DNA of 64,000 nucleotides from Bos javanicus (lineage: Eukaryota; Chordata; Mammalia; Artiodactyla; Bovidae). Positions 1 to 12,224 of this stretch are shown in pieces; the stretch's first letter is position 1; each line of letters begins with the position of its first letter. Under the pieces are notes generated by a model, which was not told where the DNA came from, searched no databases, and saw only the letters and a program-made list of their open reading frames with translations. Both the position numbers and the translations under genes were made by a program. Location: the NCBI RefSeq assembly GCF_032452875.1, contig NC_083885.1, positions 65,641,625-65,705,624 on the forward strand. Reading direction: 5' to 3'.

Positions 1-900
1 TTTTCACTTGCTAATGTGCATTTTAAGTTTCCTCCGTAAAACAAATGAAAAAGATTCCTCCATCATGGCTTGATAGTGCATTTCTTTTTAAAACTGAGTG
101 ATGTTCCATTGTCTCGATATACCACCATTTATCCAAACACTTCTGAAGGGGACATCTTGGTTGCGTCCAGGTTTTGGCAATTATGAATAAAGCTAATGTA
201 AACAGTCGTGTACAGGTGTTTGTTGTGTGAACATAAGTTTTAGACTCCTTCGGGTAGATACTGAGGAGCCCTATTGCTGGTAAGAGTCTGTTTGTTTTCT
301 AAGAAACTGCCAAGTGTCTTCCAAGGTGGACATACTGTTCTTCCCAGCAGTGAATGAATGAGTTCCTGTTGTTCCACACCCTCACCAGCATTTGGTGTTT
401 CAGTGTCATAGACTTTGGATTTTAATAGATGTGTAATGGTACTCATTGTGAAGAATTTTTGCATCAATGCTCATGAATGATATTGGTCTGAAATTTTCTT
501 CTGGTATCTTGTGTTTGGGTATTATGGTAACACTAGTCTCTGAGAATGAGTTAGGAATTATCCCTTCTGTTTCTGTCCTCTGAAAGAGATTGTAGAGAAT
601 TTGTATAATTTCTTCCTTAAACATTTACTGGAATACACCAGTGAACCCATTTTAGTATGTTGTATTCTGTTTCAGGAAGTTATTAATTACTAATTCAGTT
701 TTCTCTGTTGCTTTATCTTTTCCTATTCCTGTTACCCATAATTTACAGCTTTTGTAGTTGTCCTACAGTTGAGTATCCTGTTTTGTCCCACCCCCAGTTC
801 TGGTGGTTTCTATTGAGATACCCTCAAGTCAGAATCTTTTCTTCACTATGTCCAGTCTACAAATAAGCTTATCTAAAGCATTTACTTTTGTTACAGAATT
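1..900 (-). mobile_element. Old L1 LINE fragment (3' part, reverse orientation)
   Basis: The minus strand reads like the 3' part of an L1. The stretch near 75-200 resembles the reverse complement of the L1 segment about a small model of a moving elongation region seen in other copies here (38.5-40.5 kb). At 406-624 a short open piece resembles L1 ORF2 reverse transcriptase, with a run resembling the family's 'NSFSE..ITIIPK' block. Reading frames are broken and no intact ORF2 remains. The 5' limit is uncertain; weakly similar AT-rich sequence continues towards 1,870. Confidence 0.6.
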
Positions 901-2034
901 TTTTATCTTTATCATTTCTTCTTGGTTCTGTGGTAGAATTTCCATCTCAGTTATTTGTCTACTTTATCCAGAAGAGTGCTAAACATATTAATTGTTTTAA
1001 ATTCCTGGTCTCATAATTCCACATGTCTGACTTGTCTTGAGTCTGATTCTGATACTTGCTCTGTTCAGACTTTTCTTTTTTCTCTTCAAACTTTGAAAAA
1101 AAAAATTCCTTATGCCTTACACTTTTTTCTTACTAGCTATCATGTACTCAGTAAGTGGAACTACAGTCAACAGGTGATTTTAAGGTGTGGGGAGAGGGGA
1201 AGTGTTCTGTAGTCCTATGATTAGTTATCAGTATATCTTTTTGCATTATAACTTCTTCATTAACCTATGGAATCCTTAGGAATGATTTCTTTTTTTTTTT
1301 TTAATTTTAGGAATGATTTCTTAAAAGTTCCCAAACATAGGAAGTTTTGTTTGTGGTTTAAAGTTTTAAGTTAAAAAACTAATTTAAATTGACACATAGG
1401 TCTCAGTGTATTTGCCTTTCTGCTTTACGTGGAACAAGGTGTCTGGAGTTGGGCATTTTCCTTCTCCCAGGTCACTTAGGCTCTGATAAAACCTAAGGCT
1501 CTGCTTTAAAAGTTTCTCCTGGAGCACACTTTGTGTAAAAAACGAAATGCTTTGAACTAGTTGAATATGGTTCCTTTAACTCTCTCCTGGCCAAGATCAT
1601 TCTCGGAGATAAAAATGTCAATAGAAGTGTGGGTTTTTTCCCCATGATTTGGTTCCCCTGAGTTTTTGTTTCTCAGACTTGGCCCCTCTGAGCCTCCAGG
1701 AATTTGTCAATTACAGTTCCAGTTTCCCTATCCTGGCATTGGTTCACACAGTGGTTTCAGCTTGTTGGTTTCTGAGTCAGTGAGTCATGATTCTGTTTCC
1801 CTGTCAGTCCTCCAATTGGGAGACAGTGGCTTGCCCTGTGACCACACTTAGAAATCTGAGAAGAATTGTTTATTCTTTCAGTCTATTTAGCCTTTTGCTT
1901 GTTAGGATGGAGTGGAGAAATCCAGCTTGTTATATGCTTGACCAGAAACCAGAGGTTCCCTCTTTCCCTTTTTTTTTTCCCTATGTTTTTTTGGTTGTTG
2001 TTCTTTCTGAACATATTAAATTTCTGTTACAGCA
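901..2034. other. No gene recognised; AT-rich, probably old LINE-derived
   Basis: Only short ORFs of 60-118 codons with no recognisable domain occur here. Base composition and T-rich runs suggest an old L1-like sequence continuing from the left edge, but I cannot assign it firmly. Confidence 0.4.
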
Positions 2035-2390
2035 ACACTGCTACAATCTGAATGTGTTCCCTTCACATTTACTTGTTGAAATCCTAACCCACAAAGGTGA
2101 TGGTATTAGGAGGTTGGGCTTTTTGGAGGTGCTTAAATCATGAGAATGGACCCCTTGTGAATGGGTTAGTGCCTCATAAGAGGCTCCAGAGAGATCCCTA
2201 ACCCCTTCCACCTTGTGGGGATAGATTAAGAAATCAACAGCCATGAAGTGAACCCTACCCTGACCATGCTGAGCATCCTGAGCTCTGATTTCCAGCCTCC
2301 AGTGCTGTGAGAAATAATTATCTGTTGTTTATAAACCAGCCAGTCAGTGATATTTTGGTATGACAGCCAGAACAGACTAAGACACATTCT
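2035..2390 (+). repeat. Ancient mammalian interspersed repeat, copy 1
   Basis: The segment opens with a 'gttgaaatcctaaccc' type motif and ends with 'agcctccagtgctgtgaga' followed by a 'tgacagccagaacagac' type end. The same layout recurs at 50,780-51,150 and, inverted, at 24,550-24,740. The three copies in one window mark it as a dispersed repeat. I do not assign the family name with confidence. Confidence 0.55.
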
Positions 2391-2643
2391 GTCTTTTGTT
2401 ATTTTCAAATATATACAAAAATGGAAAAGACTATTATGAAACCAAACACTTCCCCAGTCTTCCGTTATTTGTCATTCAATGAACATTCTTGTTTCATCCA
2501 TCTTCATGTACACTGGTGGATTGTTTAACGTATGATCTCAGACATTACACCATTTAATGCATAACTTCTTGAGAATTCATTTTTAAAATGTGAGGGCTAT
2601 TTATAAACCCAATAGCCATAACACAAAAAATATTTTAAATATA

Positions 2644-3040
2644 TTACTGCTGCTGCTCTGCTAAGTCACTTCAGTTGTGTCCGACTCGGTGAGACCCCAT
2701 AGACAGCAGCCCACCAGGCTCCCCCATCCCTGGGATTCTCCAGGCAAGAACCCTGGAGTGGTTGCCATTTCCTTCTCCAGTGCGTGAAATTGAAGAGTGA
2801 AAGTGAAGTCGCTCAGTCGTGTCTGACTCCTAGCGACCCCATGGACTGCAGCCCACCAGGCTCCCCCGTCCCTGGGATTCTCCAGGCAAGAACCCTGGAG
2901 TGGGTTGCCATTTCCTTCTCCAATGCATGAAAGTGAAGTTGCTCAGTTGTGTTGGACTCTTAGCGACCCATAGACGGCAGCCCACCAGGCTCCTCCTCCA
3001 TGGGATTTTCCAGGCAAGAGTACTGGAGTGGAGTGCTGCT
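2644..3040 (-). mobile_element. Bov-A SINE, trimeric (three Bov-A monomers)
   Basis: Three consecutive Bov-A units are visible on the minus strand: about 2,650-2,785, 2,800-2,925 and 2,930-3,035. Each carries a 'cccaccaggctcc' and a 'ccaggcaagaa/gta' core. The ctg-rich tail at 2,646-2,657 is the 3' end. Bov-A2 is normally a dimer, so the third unit is unusual. Bov-A is derived from the 3' end of BovB and needs BovB-type machinery to move (known of the family). Confidence 0.9.
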
Positions 3041-3520
3041 CAGTTTTCTCAGTTATCTCAAAAGTATGTATGTGTTTTCCTAAATCAGATTAATTGCAGT
3101 TAAGATCGAGAATGGATCCTTATGTCTTTCAGTAGCTGTCTCATAAGTCTTCCACCTACCTTTTTTTCTTATTTTTGTTGAAGTCGCTGAGTTGTTTGTC
3201 ATATGCTAGATGTGGCTTATTGAATGTCTGATGTTTAAGTGGTCACCCTTCCTTACCTCATATTTCCTGTACTCTAGATACCAGTGAGTGAGGTTTCCTC
3301 CTAGTAAACAGATTTTGATGGTGGCTTTTGGAAAAATAGAAACAAAATCTTCCATGCCAAAGATCCTGTCCATAATGGTATTAGGGACAGAAAACACTTT
3401 GGTTACTATTTGCAATGTGTGTCTTTCTAATCTCACCAAGTAAGAAATTCTGACATTATCTCCCTGGAGATAGCATTAGATCCCACAGGTTAAGGGCTCA
3501 GTCCCAGGAGACTGCCCCAA
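3041..3520. other. No gene recognised
   Basis: Short ORFs only, with no recognisable protein or repeat between the trimeric SINE and the BovB tail. Confidence 0.5.
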
Positions 3521-3750
3521 CTTCAGTTCAGTTCAGTCGCTCAGTCATGCCTGACTCTTTTCGACCCCATGGACTGCAGCATGCCAGGCTTCTCTGCCCA
3601 TCACCAATTTCCAGAGCTTGCTCAAACTCAAGTCCATCGAGTCGGTGATGCTATCCAATCATCTCATCCTCTAATGTCCCCTTCTCCTCCTGCCTTCAGT
3701 CTTTCCCAGCATCAGGGTCTTTTCCGTGAGCCTCAACTTCAGGTACCTTT
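3521..3750 (-). mobile_element. BovB (RTE) LINE, 3'-end fragment
   Basis: The reverse complement ends in the BovB 3' tail, visible here as repeated 'ttcagttcag' at 3,521-3,536. It is followed by the 3' UTR blocks around 'gactgcagcatgcc' and 'catcgagtcggtgatg'. The same blocks occur in the larger copy at 4,131-6,255. The piece is heavily 5'-truncated. Confidence 0.85.
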
Positions 3751-4130
3751 CAAAAGTCCAGAGTGTTAACTCTGCTTCTGATCGACTGGTTATAATTCTG
3801 AGGTTTCCATGTCCCTCTTCTGGGGTGTTATTTTGTTAGAGGGGCTCACAATTCAGGGAAGCACGTACTTAAATTTAAAAGGCAGATGAAGAAGTCTACA
3901 GGGTGAAGTCTAGAAGGGTCTGGAGCATAGGCACAGTCCTCCTGTCCACGCTGGGCACAGCATGTTTACAGACTTGGAAACTCCTTAAATCTCGTTCAGG
4001 CATGTGTACAGCCTTTTCATCCAGAAATGAGGGTCTCCTCACACTCCCTTCCTGGAGGTCAGTGGGTGGGGCTATGCAGGAGCCCCACCCTAAATCACCT
4101 CTAGAAGCTTTAATTCACTTGTGCTCAAAG

Positions 4131-6255
4131 TTCAGTTCAGTTCAGTCGCTCAGTCGTGTCCGACTCTTTGCGACCCCATGAATCGCAGCACGCTAGGCCT
4201 CCCTGTCCATAACCAACTCCCGGAGTTCACCCAGACTCACGTCCATCGAGTCAGTGATGCCATCCAGCCATCTCATCCTCTGTCGTCCCCTTCTCCTCCT
4301 GCCCCCAATCCCTCCCAGCATCAGAGTCTTCCAATGAGTCAACTCTTCGCATGAGGTGGCCAAAGTCCTGGAGTTTCAGCTTCAGCATCATTCCTTCCAA
4401 AGAAATCCCAGGGCTGATCTCCTTCAGAATGGACTGGTTGGATCTCCTTGCAGTCCAAGGGACTCTCAAGAGTCTTCTCCAACACCACAGTTCAAAAGCA
4501 TCAATTCTTCGGTGCTCAGCCTTCTTCACAGTCCAACTCTCACATCCATACATGACCACAGGAAAAACCATAGCCTTGACTAGACGGACCTTTGTTGGCA
4601 AAGTAATGCCTCTGCTTTTGAATATGCTATCTAGGTTGGTCATAACTTTCCTTCCAAGGAGTAAGTGTCTTTTAATGTCATGGCTGTAGTCACCATCTGC
4701 AGTGATTTTGGAGCCCCCAAAATAAAGTCTGACACTGTTTCCACTGTTTCCCCATCTATTTCCCATGAAGGGATGGGACCAGATGCCACGATCTTCGTTT
4801 TCTGAATGTTGAGCTTTAAGCCAACTTTTTCACTCTCCATTTTCACTTTCATCAAGAGGCTTTTTAGTTCCTCTTCACTTTCTGCCATAAGGGTGGTGTC
4901 ATCTGCATATCTGAGGTTATTGATATTTCTCCCAGTAATCTTGATTCCAGCTTGTGCTTCTTCCAGCCCAGCGTTTCTCATGATGTACTCTGCATATAAG
5001 TTAAATAAGCAGGGTGACAATATACAGCCTTGACGAACTCCTTTTCCTATTTGGAACCCATCTGTTGTTCCATGTCCAGTTCTAACTGTTGCTTCCTGAC
5101 CTGCATACAAGTTTCTCAAGAGGCAGATCAGGTGGTCTGGTATTCCCATCTCTTTCAGAATTTTCCACAGTTTATTGTGATCCACACAGTCAAAGGCTTT
5201 GGCATAGTCAATAAAGCAGAAATAAATGTTTTTCTGGAACTCTCTTGCTTTTTCCATGATCCAGCGGATGTTGGCAATTTGATCTCTGGTTCCTCTGCCT
5301 TTTCTAAAACCAGCTTGAATATCTGGAAGTTCACGGTTCACATATTGCTGAAGCCTGGCTTGGAGAATTTTGAGCATTACTTTACTAGCGTGTGAGATGA
5401 GAGCAATTGTGCGGTCGTTTGAGCATTCTTTGGCATTGCCTTTCTTTGGAATTGGAATGAAAACTGACCTTTTCCAGTCCTGTGGCCACTGCTGAGTTTT
5501 CCAAATTTGCTGGCATATTGAGTGCAGCACTTTCACAGCATCATCTTTCAGGATTTGGAATAGCTCAACTGGAATTCCATCACCTCCACTAGCTTTGTTC
5601 GTAGTGATGCTTTCTAAGGCCCACTTGACTTCACATTCCAGGATGTCTGGCTCTAGGTCAGTGATCACACCACCATGATTATCTGGGTCGTGAATATCTT
5701 TTTTGTACAGTTCTGTGTATTCTTGCCATTTCTTCTTAATATCTTCTGCTTCTGTTAGGTCCATACCATTTCTGTCCTTTATCGATCCCATCTTTGCATG
5801 AAATATTCCCTTAGTATCTCTAATTTTCTTGAAGAGATCTCTAGTCTTTCCCATTCTGTTGTTTTCCTCTATTTCTTTGCATTGATCGCTGAAAAAGGCT
5901 TTCTTATCTCTTCTTGCTATTCTTTGGAACTCTGCATTCAGATGCTTATATCTTTCCTTTTCTTCTTTGCTTTTCGCTTCTCTTCTTTTCACAGCTATTT
6001 GTAAGGCCTCTCCAGACAGCCATTTTGCTTTTTTGCATTTCTTTTCCATGGGGATGGTCTTGATCCCTGTCTCCTGTACAGTGTCACGAACCTCCATCCA
6101 TAGTTCATCAGGCAGTCTATCAGATCTAGGCCCTTAAATCTATTTCTCACTTCCACTGTATAATCATAAGGGGTTTGATTTAGGTCATACCTGAATGGTC
6201 TAGTGGCTTTCCCTACTTTCTTCAATTTAAGGGAGCCTCGTATTAGTGACAAAAG
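4131..6255 (-). mobile_element. BovB (RTE clade) LINE, 5'-truncated, about 2.1 kb
   Basis: This is the longest BovB copy here. On the minus strand it runs from the C-terminal end of the endonuclease-RT linker (near 6,255), through most of the reverse transcriptase domain, to the 3' UTR and the ttcagttcag tail at 4,131. A full BovB is about 3.2 kb, so the endonuclease part is missing. BovB makes the reverse transcriptase thought to mobilise Bov-A and Bov-tA SINEs. Reverse transcriptase reading frame and disruption are given in the entry for 4,251-6,097. Confidence 0.95.
4251..6097 (-). pseudogene. BovB reverse transcriptase, truncated and frameshifted
   Basis: A 485-codon open frame (6,097 to 4,640) holds most of an RTE-type reverse transcriptase. 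Key motifs: the palm D motif FIDYAKAFD at residues 295-303, RQGC at 355-358, and the catalytic YADD box at 397-400. Reading then shifts: the continuation of the C-terminal region, with a 'CESWTVKKAE' block, lies in another minus frame at 4,766-4,251. The N-terminal apurinic endonuclease is absent. The catalytic residues are intact, but the truncation and the shift make autonomous activity very unlikely. It is a transposon ORF, not a host gene. Confidence 0.9.
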
Positions 6256-6560
6256 GTAATCCTATCTATCAGGAAGTTCCAAGGATTTTAGGACCTCTGC
6301 CAGGATCTGTGAGCAAAAACCAAATAAATTTCTCATTATACCATATTATTGGATCAGTATTAAACCAGAGTGTGATGTACATCACAAGCAAACTCTAAGA
6401 AATTGCAAAGACAGGAAAAAAAAAAAAAAATCCCCTCACTCTCTTATATACACAGGCACATAGAACCCATTATATACTTGTTTTCAAGATAGGTATAACA
6501 AGTAAGAGGACTTGATGGCACCATGAAAGATGAAATAAAATGAGTTGCTCAAGTCAGTGA
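6256..6560. other. No gene recognised
   Basis: AT-rich sequence with an A-run at 6,417-6,430; no ORF or repeat that I can assign. Confidence 0.4.
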
Positions 6561-6960
6561 GTTTTTAAATGGAGCCTAGGGACCATTAAAGAATTGATTC
6601 TTATGCATGTCCTCACCCCGTGAACTGTGAACTTTTGGACAGGGTCAAACCACAAGTATTTTCAAGAGCTCTGCAAAAGTACCTTGCTCCAGGAACAGAC
6701 TTTTGCTTAGTGATATTTAGCGACCAAACACGTTTAGCCAAGAGTAGCTTTCTGCCGCCAACGCCAATCAAAATACTTGGAATTATGTAGACGTCCCCCT
6801 TTTTGCCTTTAAAAACTCCTGACTTTCACTTGCTTCAAATGAAACCTATTTGAGTTAGGTTGCTCTGCAAATCTGGTGTGCCTTGAACGGCAATTCTTTG
6901 ATCACAAGTAAATGCTTCGCCTTGAGTTCTGCCTGTGTTTTCGTGTTGACATGGCACCCA
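6560..6960 (+). repeat. Possible solo-LTR-like segment
   Basis: The segment has an LTR-like order: a 'ccaatcaaaatacttgga' CCAAT-type block near 6,764, a pyrimidine-rich run, then 'cctttaaaaactcctgac' resembling a TATA-type box near 6,806, and a following GC-richer stretch. No TG..CA ends or target duplication could be fixed by eye. This is an inference from layout only. Confidence 0.3.
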
Positions 6961-8990
6961 GTGTGTCCCAAGTGTCCCTGGTAAGCGGGGTGGCCGTCTG
7001 TCGCCCTCGCTTATTGGCTTTATCTAGAGGAAAGACAAGCTACTTTCATCCCTGTGACAGGAGTTGTTTTTTTTCATATTGGAGCGAGGCACCCACCGAA
7101 GTTAGTCCCTTACCCTCCCGCAGAAACCTGGAGAGAGGCAAGCTAGCGGGCTCCCTCGATGTTTACATTTCAAAAACTGGCTCTCAAGATGTTTCCATTT
7201 TAAAGAAATGGTTCCTAGTTTCTTAAGAAACTCATGAAAAGGAAAAACAAAAAAGCCCAACGGACAAAAGTCCCATCTAGTCTTCAAAGTGATCCCTTTT
7301 AAAGAGATGAGGAAGTGCTTAGATTTAGCTCTAAGCTAAATGCTCTGACAAAAGGCAGGGAGAATCCCCACATTTTCTACAGGGAGAATTAAGCTCCTTC
7401 TGTTTAATTTGTTTTTCACACACCCAGAAACACGGAGTATATTTGACATTCTAGCCACTGATGGATCTGCCTAAGAAAAGCCCTGAGAGTCTATGTGGTA
7501 TTTGGGAGCCTATTCATACCAAAGTGTAGAGAGAGGGCCATTGGGTAATCAGATTTTTACTTCTTTTTGTCCTGAAAATTGAAAGCATTGCAGGGCTCAC
7601 TTGGGGAACCACGATGTTACAAGTGTACAACCCCTCACTGGGGAGTCTATCTAAAGCCTGTCCCTCTTTGTCCTGTTTGTATCCCCCTCAGCCACTCCTT
7701 TGCTTCCCTCTACAGTGCTCTGAGTTGGCGGAAGTACTTCAGTGTGTCCTGAATTTGCAGTTTCTTGTGGAGGAGACACATTCTCAGAGAATGGATGTTG
7801 AGTCTGGTCGTTCAAATCTCTGGCATTGTCAGCCTTCTCAGATTCCAGGTGGGAAAAGGAAAGTCTGTTAGATCATTCTTCTCCTGCGCACATACAGTCA
7901 CTCTCACCTTTTAACTGGCCCAAGAGATGCAAACTATGATTTGAAAAAGTCTGCTAGACCTCACTTGAAATATATTTGTAGGTTAACAAAACTCAGTTGA
8001 AAAGAAAAGAAAACTTTTGAAAAGGACGTGTTGATGATATCGGGGGCGGGGGGCGGGGGGGAAGTGTCCTAACATAGGATGAAAGAAAGATAACCATTAA
8101 TCTTTAAAAAAAATTTTATTTATTTATTTATTTTTACCATTAATCTTCTAATGCTTTACGAAGATTAGGCTCTTTATTTTTTTATTTATCCTTTATTGAC
8201 TTACAGTTTACAGTGTTTTTTGGGCAGGCTCTTTATATTGCTACATAAATTCTTAGTGAAAGATATTTTTGAAGGAAAAATTGTTAGAATGTGATTTTGA
8301 ATAATAGCCTTGACTTTCAGGTTACCAGATAAGAAGAAGTAGGAAACTCAACAAAATTTGCTTTCAGGAGTCTTTAAACATTTGTTTATGTATGCAGATG
8401 TTTACAAATTATGTATTTTTAAAGTTTCTCATTATATTGACTTTCTGAACAAATTAAATTGATTTAATAATTTTATTTGACAAATGGAATTACCTTTTGC
8501 TGATTTTATCACCATGTTTAAAAGTATGTAATCACAGTATTGTAGTTTAATAAGACTTAAGATTTAGTTTCTAATGATTTCAGATTTATAAATTACATAC
8601 ATTGAATTTATGGGTCAACTAAGTTATTATTTCCACAAATTATTCTATTTCCTTAGTTCAGTGTCTGAACATGAAGCATCCTTCATTCTGTCCCAGCCCC
8701 TCTATCTTTCCTGAATGTTCACTCAGCTTCCCAATACCAGCTTTTCTCTCTCACTGGAATACTCTGCCCAACACTCAATATATAGGAAGTTTTTCTCAAG
8801 GTATCTTTTCTTGAGCCTTCAGACTAGGTCAAGTCCACTACTTATATTTTGTCGTAGTCACTGAAACTTGACTTTCCAACATTTACAGTACTTTAGATTA
8901 TGTAATAATTGGTAAGACTGTGCACTGGCTCAACTGTCTTTTTGTTTTTTAAACCAAAGCTAAGATGCCACCGACTATAAAACAGACCGT
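6961..8990. other. No gene recognised; includes a G-run and AT-rich simple sequence
   Basis: No protein family is recognisable. A G-rich run lies at 8,041-8,061 (tracts of 5, 6 and 7 G) and a (ttta)n stretch near 8,111-8,134. The short ORFs at 6,912-7,226 and 7,614-7,871 resemble nothing I know. Confidence 0.4.
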
Positions 8991-8994
8991 TCTT

Positions 8995-9185
8995 GTACAG
9001 TGTGTGCATGCTCGGTCGAGTCTGACTGTGACCCCACAGACTCCTCTGTCCATGGAGTTTCCCGGGCAAGAATACTGCAGTGGGTTGTCATTTCCTTCTC
9101 CAGGGAATCTTCCCAACCCAGGGATCAAACCTGAGTCTCCTGTGGCTCCTGCATTGGCAGGAGAATTCTTTACAGAAAGCCACAT
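8995..9185 (-). mobile_element. Bov-tA SINE
   Basis: Read on the minus strand it has a tRNA-derived head with the B-box region near 9,120, followed by a Bov-A body with the 'ccgggcaagaatactgcag' core at 9,061-9,080. The sequence is diverged. Confidence 0.85.
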
Positions 9186-9527
9186 AATCTGGGAAGCCCA
9201 GGTTATGCTTTTAAATGCTCAAATGAATCCCTGCCTTTTCCTTCTTAAATTACAGCACCTACAACTGCTATCATTTATAATTTTTATTCACCTTATGAAG
9301 AAGAAAATATTTTGAATTGCTGACCCTGGTTTTCCACACTGCCTATGACCCTCTCCAGCAGACCCAGAAACTCCCTTAGTCCGAGTCAGGGAGATGGTGT
9401 TTTGTTTTGAATTGTAGTTAAAAATATGTATCACATAACATTATTTTGCTATTTATAAGTGGCATGAAGTACGTTTACATTCTCCTTGTGTTAAAACTAT
9501 TAAATCAATCTTTAAAACAGCCCTAGT

Positions 9528-9652
9528 GGGAATTCCCTGGTGGTTCAGTGGTTAGGTTTCAACATTTTCCCCACCAGGGGCCAGGTTCAATCCCTGGTCG
9601 GGGAACTAAGATCACACAAGCTGTGTAGCTCAGCATAAAAATATAAAATAAA
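9528..9652 (+). mobile_element. CHR-type tRNA-derived SINE, short
   Basis: The head starts 'gggaattccctggtggttca' (tRNA-Glu-like A box) and has 'aggttcaatccctggtcggg' (B box) near 9,583. It ends in an A-rich tail. Confidence 0.8.
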
Positions 9653-9962
9653 ACGCCCTGGTATCACAACTCAGAGTCACAGTTGGCACAAAGACAGCAC
9701 CCATCTTCATTCAGTGGTGCCATTTGTGGGGTTCAGTCATGTTTATCCATCTTCCTTTTCAGTGGGGAGGAGGGAGTGTGTGACATTCAGAAGTGGCTAG
9801 ATGGTAGTGTAAATTCAAAACGACCTGCATGTCAAATCGACCACACACATTCAGAAATCTTTCAAAGTCAGTCCCTTAGAGTCTGACCTTAGAGTTAGTC
9901 AGTCCCGTGTGCTGGAGTCCCAGTATCTATAACTAATCTTCATGTTTTTCTAACCTTCACTT

Positions 9963-10241
9963 CGGAGAAGGCAATGGCACCCCACTCCAGTACTCTTGCC
10001 TGGAAAATCCCATGAACGGAGGAGCCTGGTGGGCTACAGTCCAGGGGGTCGCTAAGAGTCAGACACGACTGAGCGACTTCACTTTCACTTTGCACTTTCA
10101 TGCATTGGAGAAGGAAATGGCAACCCACTCCAGTGTTCTTGCCTGGAGAATCCCAGGGACGGGGGAGCCTGGTGGGCTGCCGTCTATGGGGTCGCACAGA
10201 GTCGGACACGACTGAAGCGACTTAGCGTAGCGTAGCGTAAC
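9963..10241 (+). mobile_element. Bov-A2 SINE, full dimer
   Basis: Forward Bov-A2 beginning 'ggagaaggcaatggcacccc'. Two Bov-A monomers are joined by a 'cactttcatgcattggagaa' linker. The 3' tail is a short tandem 'agcgt' repeat (10,225-10,239) instead of the usual agc triplet run. Confidence 0.95.
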
Positions 10242-10257
10242 CTTCACTTTCCCTCTC

Positions 10258-10415
10258 TTTGCTTGATGGTCCAGTGACTAAGATTCCATGCTCCCAATGC
10301 AGGAGCCCCAGGTTCCAGGTTCAATCCCTTGTCGGGGAACTAGATCCCACATGCCACAAGTAAGACCCGACACGGCCAAGTAAATAAATAAAAAGAAATA
10401 CGTAAAAAAAAAAAG
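10258..10415 (+). mobile_element. tRNA-derived SINE (CHR-type)
   Basis: It has a 'gatggtccagtgactaagat' head, a B-box-like 'ggttcaatcccttgtcgggg' and an A-rich end at 10,383-10,414. It directly follows the Bov-A2 copy. Confidence 0.75.
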
Positions 10416-10439
10416 AATCTTCTATTTAAAAAAGTGAAT

Positions 10440-11290
10440 TCTGATGCTTACAGACAGCTCACTGGCGTGGAATTATTCGTAGAAGAGTGGCAGAGGAGAA
10501 GGCTCTGAGTCTCTCTCTCTGGCTCTTGTTTGTGGGGAGTGGAGTTAGGCAAGGACCCGCAGTGGCAGAGGGGGGCAGGGCATTCTGGACTCTCTATTCT
10601 AATTTTACTGTGAACCTAAACTCCTCTTTAAAAAATGTGATACAGAATCGACCTTTTGTGAACACTTCTTTCAACACACATGCTTTCAGTATGTTCACCT
10701 AACATCCCCATATCGCTCCCAACACTGCTCTCTCTTGCCATTGGCACCAGAGACTCATTTGGTGAACATTACAGTGCTCACTTGCCATCTACCATTGTAC
10801 TGGACTTCCTAACAGCCGTAGGGAAGGAAAAATTCTCTCCCCTCTTAGTGTCTATGGCTGGGCCCAAAGTTGAAACTGACAAAAGGCAGATTAACAGGAG
10901 TAGGGCATGCATATTTTATTAAATGTTTATGTGTCCATGGGAGCATTCATGAAAGAATGAAGACCCAAGTATACCAAGAACAGGAAGCTTCTACACCTTT
11001 TAGTCAAAGGATCAATTTGTGAAAAATTGAGAAGGAAAAGGGATTTGGGCTGTGGGTATTTCATGGTGAAGAAATAGAAGATAAGGATGAGATTAACAAG
11101 GTTTGTTAAACTGAGCGCAGACTGCTCAGTCCCCAGTTCTCCCTTTGACAACCCTGTTTCCTATCTCTGGTGTTTAAAGTGTCTTCCTCTGGGGAAAGGG
11201 AGGGTGCATTTCACATGGGAGCTTTAGAGTCAGAGCGTCTTCCTCACACCCGCTGCATCGTAACTGCCTGGAATTCAAAATAATCGCTGT
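10440..11290. other. No gene recognised
   Basis: Only short ORFs without recognisable domains. No splice-consistent coding signal was found by eye. Confidence 0.4.
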
Positions 11291-11296
11291 GCCGGG

Positions 11297-11602
11297 GCTT
11301 TCCTGCTGGTCCAGGCGAGAGAGTCCGCCCGCCAACGCGGGGGAACCCACCAACGTGGGGTGGGTCCCTGGTCTGGGAAGACCCCACTTGCTGTGGAGCA
11401 GCGGAGCCCATGTGCTGCAGCTACTGAGCCTGTGCTCTAGAACCAGTGAGCCCCGAGCCCAGGCTCTGAAACGGGATAAACCACCGCAGTGAGAAGACTG
11501 TGACCCCAATGAAGAGCAGCCATGCTCACCGCAATGGGAGAAAGCCCACGCACAGCAACGAAGATCCAGCACAGCCTTAAATATAAATAAATTAATCTTT
11601 AA
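11297..11602 (+). mobile_element. CHR-type SINE, long form
   Basis: The head 'ggggctttcctgctggtcca' is followed by the long CHR body with repeated 'tgtgctgcagctactgagcc'-like units. It ends in an A/T-rich tail near 11,580-11,602. The ORFs at 11,174-11,572 on both strands fall inside it and are artefacts. Confidence 0.85.
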
Positions 11603-12224
11603 AAACTAACAACCAAAAAAAAATTGATGTACCGAAGTGTGGGGGAGACTTTGGGGTGAAGTGTCCTGGTTTCCTTCAGAGCAGTAGGGAAAGGGGCTCG
11701 CCAGCCTTGGTTTCTTGGGCTCCTGATGCCAGAGGCTTCTTTCACTGCTGCCTTTCTTGATGCTCCTCCATAGCACTGCTTGCCAGCATAATCTCCTCCA
11801 CCTCAACGTTAAAACTGGAAGTGTTCCACCCTGGATCCTAAAGTCCATAACCAAAATGATTTAAAACATAGCCTTAGTGATCTAGTTTGTTTTAAGGCAT
11901 TATAACCCCCAGATCTTATCTCCTTCCAGAATTAGCTATACGACCATCTGCTTGGTTTTCTGACTTGGATGCCTCATAGAAACGACATATTAAAAGTGGT
12001 GCAGCACGAAAACCCTGTTCTTTCTCACCCTGGATGGGCCACAGACTGTGCCGTGTCTGAATGGATTCCACCACTCTTCACCCAGTGACTGTTCTAGACC
12101 CTGGAAGCGTTCCCTCATCCTGTATTTCCACATGACACGGACAACCCATTGCCCAGTCCTGTCCCTTCTTCCTTCCATTTGTATCTCCAAACACTTCTAG
12201 TTCCTCAGCTACCCCTGGTGTTGT

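Noticed and set aside
4251..4766. A separate 171-codon gene next to the BovB RT
   Set aside because: It is the frameshifted C-terminal end of the same BovB reading frame, with identical blocks at 39,588-40,088.
11174..11572. Minus ORF of 132 codons
   Set aside because: It lies in a CHR SINE and is read from repeat sequence.
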